From JAILEN01 sp036723975 (GTDB lineage Bacteria; Bacillota; Clostridia; Lachnospirales; Lachnospiraceae), in the NCBI GenBank assembly GCA_036723975.1, contig DAIMGJ010000005.1, forward strand, positions 62,001 to 126,000: 64,000 nucleotides of DNA. Reading direction: 5' to 3'. The notes beneath the pieces are model-generated. The model made no database searches. It saw nothing but the letters and a program-made list of their open reading frames with translations, and was not told where the DNA came from. Position 1 is the stretch's first letter. Each line of letters begins with the position of its first letter. Made by a program: the position numbers and the translations under genes. Below, in pieces: positions 9,983-18,583 of the stretch.

Positions 9983-10839
9983 TAACCCGTAGGTAATCCT
10001 TTCTTTGCTTTTAATAAGTTATACATTGCCAAAGCTGCCGGATCCGATTCAATAAATGCGGCAAAATAGGCATCTTCCCAATATTCATTAAACTCTTTAT
10101 CCAAATCATCATCCACTAAGTAAAGCACCATCATCACTTCCGCACGAATGGGATTCCCCGCCAAATCAAACATGGTATAGGTGGAGTTTACTCTGGATAA
10201 AACGCCTTCATAGTAAAACTCTCCCCATTGAAAACAGATGCGTCTGGTATTTTCATTTCTCATGGTAGATACAAAAGACTCCACAATCTGCTGTACGGAA
10301 GCAGGTGTACCTTTTAGCGCGTTACTGATGGCGCCTCCGATGGCGCTTGCAGCCTGACTGGCGGCTCGGCTGGTAGAAACCGTCAGCATATCCTGAGTAA
10401 ATGCGGCATAGTTGGAAATCTGATCAAAAATCAATTTCACGGACATCTCCACATGGAGTCCTACCGCGCCTCGTGAAATACCCGCACCATCCTGGGTATA
10501 GTTGGTGGTCTGAACGTCATCATCACCACCCATGGCGCTCAGTCGCAAAGAAGCGGGATTAAACTGTACTTCCATCATACGATTGTACTTGGTGTCCAAA
10601 TCCACTCCCGCAGTTTTTGCCACTGCATTTACAAGTGCATCCGATAAGCCGGACGTATAAGTGGTAAGATTACTGACCGCACCAAATCCACCGGCTCCTC
10701 CGGTCTTTTGTTTTCCCATTTCATTTAAGGTTAACTTTTTGGTTTTCCGTGCCCGGTTATCCTGTATTTTGATTTTTGCCTTTGCCACCGAACCTGTAAT
10801 GGTAGAAGCGGCATTTTCCATTACTCCACTGATATCCAT
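9982..10839 (-). CDS. CIS tube-associated protein (CIS_tube/Pvc7-like), copy 2
   Basis: This 285-residue protein contains the CIS_tube pattern: MEVQFNPASLRLSAMGG (about residue 90), VEMSVKLIFDQISNYAAF, then ICFQWGEFYYEGVLSRVNST and FDLAGNPIRAEVMMVLYLVD. Family members (Pvc7-like) form the first layers of the inner tube or link tube and hub. It is a paralogue of the next upstream gene: both have NPASL, a V-L-IYED/FDQ block, W-N/G-F-Y/F-HGE/EGV and GNPI-A-V/E. No LysM motif is evident, unlike some Pvc7 proteins. The N-terminal 60 residues are basic and low in complexity. The family call is firm, the exact layer in the particle is not. Confidence 0.82.
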   Translation of the reverse strand: MDISGVMENAASTITGSVAKAKIKIQDNRARKTKKLTLNEMGKQKTGGAGGFGAVSNLTTYTSGLSDALVNAVAKTAGVDLDTKYNRMMEVQFNPASLRLSAMGGDDDVQTTNYTQDGAGISRGAVGLHVEMSVKLIFDQISNYAAFTQDMLTVSTSRAASQAASAIGGAISNALKGTPASVQQIVESFVSTMRNENTRRICFQWGEFYYEGVLSRVNSTYTMFDLAGNPIRAEVMMVLYLVDDDLDKEFNEYWEDAYFAAFIESDPAALAMYNLLKAKKGLPTG

Positions 10840-10856
10840 ATCTCATCCCCTATGGT

Positions 10857-11708
10857 TTATATACCGTATACTTCATCAAATACATCGTTCCAATACTGTT
10901 TATCGGATGCAAATGTCGCATTTCCGTTGGACTGCTGGATTTCCAAATCCACCACCGCTTTAATGGGATTGCCCTGTTTATTAAACATGTTAAAGTTGGC
11001 ATTTACGGAAAGTAGCTCTCCATGGAAAAACATGTTATTCCATACAAAAATCAACTGACGGTATTCCTTTTTCATCAAAAGGGAAATCAATCCCTCCACT
11101 TGTTTTTTTACGGAATATCCACCAAATCCTATATTCTTGACAGTGGATATCACCGTATTTTTCACATCACTGACATTGATTCCCAATGCGGAAGATCCAA
11201 AGGCATCGGAAAGATTAATATCTTCATAGATCAGCTGTACGGATAAGTAAGTACTGCTTTTCTTATCTGTTGATATCATAGAGTTCATGTTTTCATTTCC
11301 CATGGCCTGATACTGTCGAACCTTACCACCTACGGTACGAAGAGTAAGAGACGCGGGGTTGTACTGCACCTTAACGGGAATAAATCCCTTTGAAAGCATG
11401 GCAGCCGCCATCTCTGCTTCCGACATTTTATTGGCAGTAGCTTCCGCTACCAAAGCGGCCTGATTCACACTTTTTCCTGCTCTCGAGGCTACCTTTTGGG
11501 AGGTTTTTTTTCTTTTTTTCAAAAGCGAACGAAGACCTGAAATATCCTCATTGAGCTTTGAGCCGGAAAGATCCGCATCCATTCCTGCCATACGCACATA
11601 CAGTGTAGCCTTTGCTGTCAGTTTTGACAGTCCGTAATCCGCCGCGGTTAAAGCGGTTCCGGTAGCCGTAAAGGCGGCATCTTGTAATAAGGTCTCTCCT
11701 ACTCCCAT
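10857..11708 (-). CDS. CIS tube-associated protein (CIS_tube/Pvc7-like), copy 1
   Basis: This 283-residue protein shows the same CIS_tube core as its neighbour: FIPVKVQYNPASLTLRTVGG at about residue 125, LSVQLIYEDINLSDAF, then QLIFVWNNMFFHGELLSVNA and NKQGNPIKAVVDLEIQQS. In place of the usual short N-terminus it has about 120 residues of Ala-rich and Lys-rich helix, including KKRKKTSQKVASRAGK. Two such proteins in a row suggest stacked adaptor rings between hub and tube (inference). TAGGAG lies six bases before the ATG, and the start follows the stop of the helical protein by nine bases. Confidence 0.82.
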   Translation of the reverse strand: MGVGETLLQDAAFTATGTALTAADYGLSKLTAKATLYVRMAGMDADLSGSKLNEDISGLRSLLKKRKKTSQKVASRAGKSVNQAALVAEATANKMSEAEMAAAMLSKGFIPVKVQYNPASLTLRTVGGKVRQYQAMGNENMNSMISTDKKSSTYLSVQLIYEDINLSDAFGSSALGINVSDVKNTVISTVKNIGFGGYSVKKQVEGLISLLMKKEYRQLIFVWNNMFFHGELLSVNANFNMFNKQGNPIKAVVDLEIQQSNGNATFASDKQYWNDVFDEVYGI

Positions 11709-11717
11709 AACTTACTC

Positions 11718-13979
11718 CTACATTCCCCGACGGCGTTTTTCATTTTTTAACTGCCGTTCGATTTTTCCGTACACTTTGTCGGATATCTCATCCAACTGTC
11801 GTTTCACACTGGTATTTACAATGTCCGTAATGGCCTGTGTGTTATGCTCTAAGGTTTCATTTACAATGTTGTTGATTACCGTACGATTCTCGGTCTCATT
11901 GATCTTTGTGGACTCCGTCACATTCTGCTGGGTGGTCTCAATCCGGCGAATCTGCTGTTGCATGGATTCAATTACGTCTTCATCAATGACGGTTTCCTTG
12001 CTGCGATGTACCATGGAGATGCCCACATCCTCGTAAGATACCTCCGGTCCGTAAGGCCGCTCTCTTCTTTCATGCCATCGCTCAATCACCCGATTGGAAA
12101 TCTGGGAAACCAACAGATTTTCCCGATGGAGAATCACTTGTTCTCCCACATTTCTTTGAATCTGTTGTGTCACATCGGAAAATGCTCTTTCCCGAAGGGT
12201 CTCGTTTTCAAAAATACGCTCCACCTGACGAAAGACTTCTCTTTCCCCTTCACCGGATGTATCGAAAGCTTCTTCTCCTTTGACTCCATCCTTTGCGGAG
12301 GAAGGATACGCTCCCGTCTGTCCATGCGATTCTGATTCTGCCTTTTTAAAGTCTTCTGCAGCCTGTTCGGCGACATGGATATCATAAAGCATGACACCTA
12401 AGTTATTTTCGCTAATCACTTCCGAATGATAGAAGCGCTCCGGTGCTCTTAAGTATTCGCGAATCAATTCATGAGCCACCTGCTGCTGAGGAGATAAAAG
12501 TTTTTCGGTCTCCGTAAATATGCGCTCCGCCGTCTCTTTTGCTTTTTCATCCGCTTCCCGATACTCCTGCATAAATTCTTCGGGATTTTCCAAAGACAGG
12601 CGACTTTCCTGCTGCATTCGGCGACTTCTGTCTTCAACGCTTTCTTTGGCAGGGCCGGTTTCTACAATTTTTTGCAACGCATTTAAATACTGTTGATTTC
12701 TTACAATGCTCTGCTGATAGGTCTGATCCACCAGTTCGGAAAGGGATGTGACCTGATTGGTCACCGTTTCCGTCTCGTTTATATCTCCTTCATTTGTGAT
12801 ATGCACCATATCCGCAGGAGATACTTCGGTAACAAACCGGTTGTCTGTCTGCTCGGAAATAAATGTATGCTCTCCTCCATCCGTCTCATAGATATTTCCA
12901 CCAAGGGACTGCTGAAGTCGCTGTTCCAAACTCTCATAAATATTTATCATCTGACGGAGAATGCTTACTTCATCTCCGTAGAAAGTTTCATTTTCTTCTA
13001 TTCTTTTGGACTGCTCGTATAAGAACTGAAGATATGCGGTATTTTGTTCCATTCGAAACAGGGTATTCTCCGCAGATTTATAAAAAGTATTTTCCGTAGA
13101 CAGCCAGTTATTTTTTTGATGGTCAATGCGGGTATATACGCTGTCATAAATATTATCTACCAAACTTAAAAGTACTGCGGAGGAGATTCGACTGCTGACA
13201 GATTCCACTGTCACCTCATCTCCCTCAAACTCATCTCCCTCGTAATAATTCTCATGTCGATAGGTAAGATACGCCGGTTCCATACGAACCTCTTCCCGAA
13301 GTCTGGTAAGTAATATCTCTCTGGAAAGTCTGCTTTGCTCGGAAATCAACATAAGCTCATTTGTCAAAATACTTGGAGCTGCATCCCCTTCGTAAAAATT
13401 CTGAAGAATCCGATAAATGGCTGCGGTCTGCAGACGTTTGTTAATCTCCTCATGAAGATGAAGAACGGGCTGTTCTGCCGCTTCTTCTCTTGTCTCAACT
13501 TCCGTATGATTCTCTGTTTTATACTCACGAATCAAAGTCTGAAGAGATTCTAAGTTTTCCCAATAAAGCCTTACCGCCTCGTGATGCTCCTTTGTTTCCG
13601 AAAAAAGCTTCTGCGCTTCAGTTAAAAAGACTTTTTCGTCCCTGATTCCTAACTTATGCAAGATATTTGTAATATAAACATTGTCCTGATAAGAGAGCTT
13701 TCCGTCTGCTGAAAGGACAATACGATTGATTAAGTTGTTGATAATCTTTGTCTTCTGAATCTGAGTGTTTTCCACGTTGGCCGAAGAAAAAAGATTGGTC
13801 ATCCCTCCGTCCATTACAAAAATCTCGGGAGGCTCGTTTGTCACGTGTAACAGGTCCGTAGGATTTAATTCCACACCAATTTGGCGATAGTTTCCCATAA
13901 TCCTTTCGGGAAAGGACTCGCCAATAGAAATCAGTTCCGGATTTAATACAGTTTTAATTGGTGTCTTTAACTTTAACAT
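11718..13979 (-). CDS. Long helical CIS protein, tape-measure candidate
   Basis: This 753-residue protein is almost entirely predicted helix, rich in Glu, Gln, Arg and Asn, with coiled-coil stretches throughout. The N-terminus is different (PERIMGNYRQIGVELNPTDL). A short motif recurs: LLHVTNEPPEIF near residue 43 and MVHITNEGDINETE near 395. The C-terminus ends in a Lys/Arg-rich tail (KNEKRRRGM). I do not recognise the family. The size, helicity and location between tube-related genes would suit a tape-measure protein that sets the tube length, and no other gene in the block is a better candidate. A scaffold or internal cargo-loading protein is an alternative. The start is 3 bases after the preceding stop, and its ribosome binding site is weak, so coupling is likely. 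Confidence 0.7.
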   Translation of the reverse strand: MLKLKTPIKTVLNPELISIGESFPERIMGNYRQIGVELNPTDLLHVTNEPPEIFVMDGGMTNLFSSANVENTQIQKTKIINNLINRIVLSADGKLSYQDNVYITNILHKLGIRDEKVFLTEAQKLFSETKEHHEAVRLYWENLESLQTLIREYKTENHTEVETREEAAEQPVLHLHEEINKRLQTAAIYRILQNFYEGDAAPSILTNELMLISEQSRLSREILLTRLREEVRMEPAYLTYRHENYYEGDEFEGDEVTVESVSSRISSAVLLSLVDNIYDSVYTRIDHQKNNWLSTENTFYKSAENTLFRMEQNTAYLQFLYEQSKRIEENETFYGDEVSILRQMINIYESLEQRLQQSLGGNIYETDGGEHTFISEQTDNRFVTEVSPADMVHITNEGDINETETVTNQVTSLSELVDQTYQQSIVRNQQYLNALQKIVETGPAKESVEDRSRRMQQESRLSLENPEEFMQEYREADEKAKETAERIFTETEKLLSPQQQVAHELIREYLRAPERFYHSEVISENNLGVMLYDIHVAEQAAEDFKKAESESHGQTGAYPSSAKDGVKGEEAFDTSGEGEREVFRQVERIFENETLRERAFSDVTQQIQRNVGEQVILHRENLLVSQISNRVIERWHERRERPYGPEVSYEDVGISMVHRSKETVIDEDVIESMQQQIRRIETTQQNVTESTKINETENRTVINNIVNETLEHNTQAITDIVNTSVKRQLDEISDKVYGKIERQLKNEKRRRGM

Positions 13980-13982
13980 GGC

Positions 13983-15515
13983 TTATTTCATCAAAAAATC
14001 TTCTATGGTAACTTTGTTGTGCATCTGTGCTTTTCCGATAAATTCATCCTTCACCGGCTCCTTTACCACCCCGAAGGTACTTTGAACAGCGTTTTCCTCA
14101 AACTCCGGTCGCTCTTTGTTTGGCACGTTTCCGAATTCGCCAAGCTTTGCTTTTGCTTTAAACTCGTCTTTTTCCGGTTTTGCCACCAATCCAAATTCTG
14201 TTGCAACCGCACGCTCCATATGCTGCTCTTTCGTATCTTCATTGGTCGGTCCGTGGGTGGTTCCCTTTCCTGCCTTTGCCTTCTCGGAAAACTCCCAGGT
14301 ACTGGCCTTTGCTTTAAATTCATCCTTTACAGGTTCATCCGCGACGCTTCCGAAAGTACGTACGGGAGCGGCATTGGCAATCATCTCCTCTTTGGAAAAT
14401 TCCTTTAATCCAAGTCCCGTGCTGGATCCGTCCGGTGCCTCCGAATGCTCAGTCACCATGGTATTTTGGGTATGACCCACACCGTTACCGGCTTTGGTAT
14501 TACCGTCAAACTTCCACTCCGTGGCATTGGCACGCATTTCTGCGATACGGGGTTCCTTGGCCTCCGAATGTCTTTGGCTGGATAAAACTTCATTTCCTGC
14601 CACTTCGTTTTGGGTGGTAAATTCAAACTTATTGGCTTTTTCTGCCATCTTTTCTTTGGAAAGCTCATTGATTCCATAGTTTTCGCCAAGTGCCTGTGTG
14701 GAATACATGGCATTTTGTGCGGAGCGTGTAGAAGTTTTATCTCCCGAATACTTCTTATTGTTTTCCGCAGCAAAATTGTACTGCTTTCTTTTTTTAATCA
14801 TGTCTGCCTTGGATGGCTCTGCTAAGTCACCACCGTAATTCGTCAGGCGCTGTGCGGAAGGAGTACCGTCTCCTGCTTTGGAACCGTCTTCATCAAACTC
14901 CCATTTCACGGAATTTTCTTTCATCTGCCTTTTGGATACGGAATTTTGGAAGATTTGTTTGCTGCTCTTAGAATACAGCTGCTTTGTATTTCCTTCCGAA
15001 TCCGGAAGCATATCCTCGTTCATCTGCCAAGCCGGCTTGTCACTTTCATCCGCAGGGTTGGTAATACAAAACATACGGTTATATCCGATGGTCACCGTCT
15101 CCGTAAGAATGCCGGACTTCTCCGCATCCAATCCGCCGTATTCTTTGGACATAATAACAGCGCCGGTAAAGACATAGTATCTTCCGGCGTTTAGGGCGTT
15201 GAATTTACCGCCAACATTTTTCCCCACAAAAAGCATAAGCGGCAAGGTAAGTTCCGTGCCGTTTGATAGTGGATCGTTGATCTGAGTTGGAATATATCTC
15301 TCGCAAACGAGAGTGAAAGGCTTGGAAATTGGCTTTCTTTTCATGTGAACATAATCGTTTAAGCCACCTTCCTGAATGTAATCGTATTCATTTTCTCTTT
15401 GAAATGCGCGCACACTTTTTAGAGGTACGTCAAACATACCATCTACACGTAACATAAAACTAAAACTGGGTAAATACTCCCCTGCGCTGTCTAATAATGA
15501 ATACCAATCTCCCAT
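13983..15515 (-). CDS. gp19-like tube/tube-initiator domain with a C-terminal repeat region
   Basis: A 510-residue protein in two parts. Residues 1 to about 160 look like a gp19-type tube fold (LPSFSFMLRVDGMFDVPLKS, then MKRKPISKPFTLVCERY, TLPLMLFVGKNVGGKFNALN and LTETVTIGYNRMFCIT). Tube paralogues of this type often form the first ring on the hub. From about 170 to 505 the protein consists of degenerate repeats, including W-x-F-x(6)-KAGxG elements near 210, 345 and 415, and about 20-residue units of the form FGxVxxPxKDEFxxKA near 395, 445 and 485. The repeats are hydrophilic and look disordered. They could be a lumenal or cargo-binding tail, or a ruler. The fusion is unusual compared with the plain tube proteins I know. 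Confidence 0.75.
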   Translation of the reverse strand: MGDWYSLLDSAGEYLPSFSFMLRVDGMFDVPLKSVRAFQRENEYDYIQEGGLNDYVHMKRKPISKPFTLVCERYIPTQINDPLSNGTELTLPLMLFVGKNVGGKFNALNAGRYYVFTGAVIMSKEYGGLDAEKSGILTETVTIGYNRMFCITNPADESDKPAWQMNEDMLPDSEGNTKQLYSKSSKQIFQNSVSKRQMKENSVKWEFDEDGSKAGDGTPSAQRLTNYGGDLAEPSKADMIKKRKQYNFAAENNKKYSGDKTSTRSAQNAMYSTQALGENYGINELSKEKMAEKANKFEFTTQNEVAGNEVLSSQRHSEAKEPRIAEMRANATEWKFDGNTKAGNGVGHTQNTMVTEHSEAPDGSSTGLGLKEFSKEEMIANAAPVRTFGSVADEPVKDEFKAKASTWEFSEKAKAGKGTTHGPTNEDTKEQHMERAVATEFGLVAKPEKDEFKAKAKLGEFGNVPNKERPEFEENAVQSTFGVVKEPVKDEFIGKAQMHNKVTIEDFLMK

Positions 15516-15526
15516 ATATTACTCTC

Positions 15527-15802
15527 CTATAGCATTCGAACCTGACCGGTTGGTGTCATATCAAGAATGCTCTTTTCCGAATTCTTTCGATCCGAGGGAT
15601 TTAAGGATGCATTAATCTGGCTGATTTCGGAACACCAGCGCCGACGCGTATTATGATCCATGGATAATACTTCGTGCTCGCTCCAATGGAAATAATACGA
15701 GATAAATGCCATCTCCCGATAAAGCTCATCCTGGGGATATAACCTTATCCCTCTCTGGTAAAATTTATAGGGATATCGTGCTCCTTTCCGCAATCCGGAC
15801 AA
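15527..15802 (-). CDS. Small DUF6760-like CIS protein
   Basis: Up to 91 residues. The core LYPQDELYREMAFISYYFHW followed by SEHEVLSMDHNTRRRWCSEI matches the small protein that follows the assembly-chaperone-like gene in many eCIS clusters (DUF6760-type, Y-hydrophobic-W-ExxxxxH-xxRxxWxxEI). It is likely a tail assembly factor, by analogy with the short proteins between tube and tape measure in contractile phages. The frame overlaps the preceding gene by 58 bases when the ATG at 15802 is used. A TTG three codons later is possible; no well-placed ribosome binding site decides it. Good gene call, modest functional call. Confidence 0.75.
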   Translation of the reverse strand: MSGLRKGARYPYKFYQRGIRLYPQDELYREMAFISYYFHWSEHEVLSMDHNTRRRWCSEISQINASLNPSDRKNSEKSILDMTPTGQVRML

Positions 15803-16107
15803 ACAAAGTGCATTGTCGGAGGCTCGATATCGTTGATTCTCTGATACATATCCTGTAAGAAAGCCAAGTCCGCTGTGTAAAGTCGTTCAATGATGGAAGG
15901 TGCAATAGTAACTACCCCTTCGATTTCCGTAATCACTTCGGAAAGAAGAACAATGGTAAGATAAGACGGATTGGCAAGAACTCTGGGATCTCTCTGAGCT
16001 CGCATTTCATCTCCTGCGGTTGCCAAACGCATCTTTCCGTTTTTGTGAACCTCTCCTGCAGTGTCCACATATCCCTTTGGAAGTGTAAATTCAAATTCTG
16101 TTTCCAT
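15745..16107 (-). CDS. CIS tail assembly chaperone-like protein with a Cys pair
   Basis: A 120-residue protein from the ATG at 16107, which has AAGGAGAAGGGG four bases ahead; an in-frame upstream start at 16161 would fall inside a hairpin region and is rejected. The N-terminus (EFTLPKGYVDTAGEVHKNG) and middle (GDEMRAQRDPRVLANPSYLT, then LLSEVITEIEG) resemble the Mu gp41-like/phage tail assembly family that follows the tube gene in many eCIS. The C-terminus adds HFVCPDCGKEHDIPINF, a CxxC with a following His that could bind a metal. It follows the tube gene but is separated from it by three hairpins, so its expression is probably lower than that of tube and sheath. Confidence 0.78.
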   Translation of the reverse strand: METEFEFTLPKGYVDTAGEVHKNGKMRLATAGDEMRAQRDPRVLANPSYLTIVLLSEVITEIEGVVTIAPSIIERLYTADLAFLQDMYQRINDIEPPTMHFVCPDCGKEHDIPINFTREG

Positions 16108-16154
16108 AATACCCCTTCTCCTTATAAGCCTTTCTCTCACCGTAAGTATTCGGC

Positions 16155-16252
16155 AGTGCAATATATTTTCTCTTAAAAATACATTGCACTACCGGATACA
16201 CGAAAATGTACCCGGTAGCGTAAAGTTAATTGTGATGCATCCGCGATGCACC
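16155..16252 (-). promoter_or_regulatory. Three consecutive RNA hairpins downstream of the tube gene
   Basis: The gap between the tube stop and the next gene can fold, in the transcript, into three stem-loops: an 8-bp stem with a 3-base loop (16234-16252, arms GGTGCATC and GATGCATC), a 12-bp stem with a 6-base loop (16189-16218, arms CTACCGGGTACA and TGTATCCGGTAG) and a stem of about 15 bp (16155-16190, arms beginning AGTGCAAT and ending ATTGCACT). Hairpins 2 and 3 share two bases. None ends in a clear U-run. Such a region could be a processing or stabilising site, or a partial terminator, leaving more sheath and tube mRNA than baseplate mRNA. The structure is seen; the role is inferred. Confidence 0.6.
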
Positions 16253-16261
16253 TATCATGTA

Positions 16262-16762
16262 CTAGTTCGGAATAATCAACTCTTCGTATGCTAACTCGAC
16301 AGATTCGATGGCTACATCAGAGGTCTTAGCATCCAACTCCGGACCGGTATATTTGGTAACCCAAGCATTGGTAAGTAACCAAACACGAGTACCGGAAATA
16401 GCGGTTGCCAATGTCTGAGGAGCACCACCGTTGATATCGATGAGCTCGATCTGTACATCGTTACGAGGAATCTGTCCTCTTACTTCAGATACGCACTCCT
16501 GAATCCAGGTCTTAAATGCGGAATCCAAAGTATATCCAAAACGAAGTGTAATATTTCCATGTTTCACCAGTCCCGGAATCTTTACCGGAGCCAAAGAATT
16601 GGCATTACCCTGACGAAACTCGATCACATCCACGGAAGCGTCGATACCGGTTACCTGCGAAAATGCAGCGGAACCTTCCACGTTCGCAACCACGACCCTA
16701 AAGTTCATTTTGGTCAATGGATATGATAAGCCTTTATTATTTTCATAAGGACTAGCTGCCAT
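16262..16762 (-). CDS. CIS inner tube protein, T4 gp19-like
   Basis: This 166-residue protein has the typical tube-monomer sequence: LTKMNFRVVVANVEGSAAFS, then TGIDASVDVIEFRQGNA and KIPGLVKHGNITLRFGYTLD, ending in VAIESVELAYEELII. It is the standard length of the family. Hexameric rings of this protein stack into the needle that is driven out when the sheath contracts. It follows the single sheath gene after a 22-base gap with AAGGAGATATAAGT-type spacing to its ATG. This is the main tube gene; the domain at 13983-15515 and the two CIS_tube proteins are relatives with other roles. Confidence 0.93.
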   Translation of the reverse strand: MAASPYENNKGLSYPLTKMNFRVVVANVEGSAAFSQVTGIDASVDVIEFRQGNANSLAPVKIPGLVKHGNITLRFGYTLDSAFKTWIQECVSEVRGQIPRNDVQIELIDINGGAPQTLATAISGTRVWLLTNAWVTKYTGPELDAKTSDVAIESVELAYEELIIPN

Positions 16763-16784
16763 TACTTATATCTCCTTTCTTAAA

Positions 16785-18551
16785 TTAGCCTTCTTCAGTT
16801 GAAGCTCCACCTTCACCGCCACCGGTCTCGGATGTATGCTGTGTCAATCTGAAGATTACAAACTCTGCCGGACGGCTAGGTGCGATACCGATGTTGCAGA
16901 TCAATCTGCCGTTTCGGATGTCATCTAACGTCATGGTAGAAGGTCCGATTTCTACGAAATATGCTTCACCCGGTGATCCGCCGGAAAGCATTCCCGTTCT
17001 CCAAAGTCCATCTAAGAAAGATGTAATGGTAAGGGATACTCTCTGCCACAATGTGCTGTCATTCGGCTCAAATACTACCCAGTTTGTGGAAGCCTTGATG
17101 CTTTCCATAACAAAGATAAACAGACGACGAATGTTGACATACTTAAATGCACTGTTGGTGCTGGCAGTACGTGCACCCCAGATACGAATACCTTCGCCCG
17201 GAATCGAACGAATCAGGTTGATTCCTTCCGGATTAAGGATATCCTGCTCTTCCTTGGTGTAGTTAACCTTAAGGCCGGTACAGAATACAACTTCATTTGC
17301 CGGAGCCTTATGAACACCGCGGGCAATATCAGTTCTGGAATATACACCCATAACTGCTCCTGAAGGAGGAACAAAATCAGCTTTATTTGAGCTTCTGTCA
17401 AATACCTGAATCCAAGGATGATACATAGCTGCATAAGTAGAATCGATAATGCCTCTGTAATTAATCAAATCCTCTGTCTTGTACTCATCCTTCGGCATAT
17501 CGATAACTGCGAAGCGGCTCTTTGTGTTTTCACAATGAGCAACCAAAGCAACAACTACTTCCGGAATGGTAACACCCGGAACTGCCATGATATTGACATT
17601 GTCATTTTCAAGGAAGCTCTGGATACCGGTACGTCCATCCGGTCCGTTATCCTGACCGATAAAGGTACCTGCCTTAACCTTTGAGATGGATCCGTCAGAT
17701 CCGCCTGCCAAAGTAAAGGTGCCTTCCAACATGCCCTTGCCTAAAATCTGCTCTACAGGATTGCCGATTTCCTTAACAGGAGGCTTTTCCTTGTCACCTT
17801 TTTCAAGGATGGTATCCTTAACATCTTTTGCAGATACTTTAACGATGTTTGATTTTGCAAGTTTTGCTTCAATGTATGCCGGAGATGACTGATTCAATGT
17901 AACATCGAAATAGTTCTCAATCTCATCATTGAAACGAACCTGTGCATCAAAGGTAACCAAACGAACAACGTTTTTCGGAATCACATCCGTATCAACCACA
18001 TTGCCCTTAAACTTACCTTCAAAAGTAACCTGCTCATCGTAGATCATTGCGATGCGGTTGTACTCACCGTTGAATTCCACCACATCACCTTCACGGAAAC
18101 CGTCTACTGCTTTTGCCTTGTAAACGGTATCGCTAATTTTTTCCAATAACTGCATCTTACGCTTGATTACGGTCTTTAAAGAAATCTGAATACGATTTCC
18201 CCATTTACCTTCATTGGCTGCAATTACGGTAAGAATACCCATCTTCTTGGAAGCTGCCACTGCGTCCTCCGGAGCTACACGAGATACATAACATCTGGTA
18301 CCGCCGTTTGCGAAGAACTGCTCAACAGAGCTTGCAAGGTAACGATATTCGCCATGGGTATATTCACTTAAGAATCCACCAAAAAGTTTTTGGAAATTTT
18401 TAAAATTGGTAACCAACTGCGGAGCACCCTTTGTAGGTCCTTTTTCTGCAAGACCAACAAAACCTGCTGTACTGGTTCCCACTCCCTCTACGCTTCTCGG
18501 GGAATTATCATACTCCTCGACATATACGCCGGGGCTAAAATACTCAGCCAT
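16785..18551 (-). CDS. CIS contractile sheath protein
   Basis: This 588-residue protein begins with FSPGVYVEEYDNSPRSVEGV and TSTAGFVGLAEKGPTKGAPQ, the highly conserved start of phage and eCIS sheath proteins. The C-terminal third has the second conserved block (AVMGVYSRTDIARGVHKAPA, then NEVV and INLIRSIPGEGIRIWGARTA, with RRLFIFVMESIKASTNWVVF). The very C-terminus is Gly/Glu-rich (GGGEGGASTEEG). Only one sheath gene is present, unlike the three of PVCs and Afp. An insertion of about 150 residues between the two blocks (about 130-290) probably forms surface domains. Contraction of this layer powers injection. Confident call. Confidence 0.95.
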   Translation of the reverse strand: MAEYFSPGVYVEEYDNSPRSVEGVGTSTAGFVGLAEKGPTKGAPQLVTNFKNFQKLFGGFLSEYTHGEYRYLASSVEQFFANGGTRCYVSRVAPEDAVAASKKMGILTVIAANEGKWGNRIQISLKTVIKRKMQLLEKISDTVYKAKAVDGFREGDVVEFNGEYNRIAMIYDEQVTFEGKFKGNVVDTDVIPKNVVRLVTFDAQVRFNDEIENYFDVTLNQSSPAYIEAKLAKSNIVKVSAKDVKDTILEKGDKEKPPVKEIGNPVEQILGKGMLEGTFTLAGGSDGSISKVKAGTFIGQDNGPDGRTGIQSFLENDNVNIMAVPGVTIPEVVVALVAHCENTKSRFAVIDMPKDEYKTEDLINYRGIIDSTYAAMYHPWIQVFDRSSNKADFVPPSGAVMGVYSRTDIARGVHKAPANEVVFCTGLKVNYTKEEQDILNPEGINLIRSIPGEGIRIWGARTASTNSAFKYVNIRRLFIFVMESIKASTNWVVFEPNDSTLWQRVSLTITSFLDGLWRTGMLSGGSPGEAYFVEIGPSTMTLDDIRNGRLICNIGIAPSRPAEFVIFRLTQHTSETGGGEGGASTEEG

Positions 18552-18583
18552 AAATCTACTCTCTCCTTTCGTTTTGATAGCTG

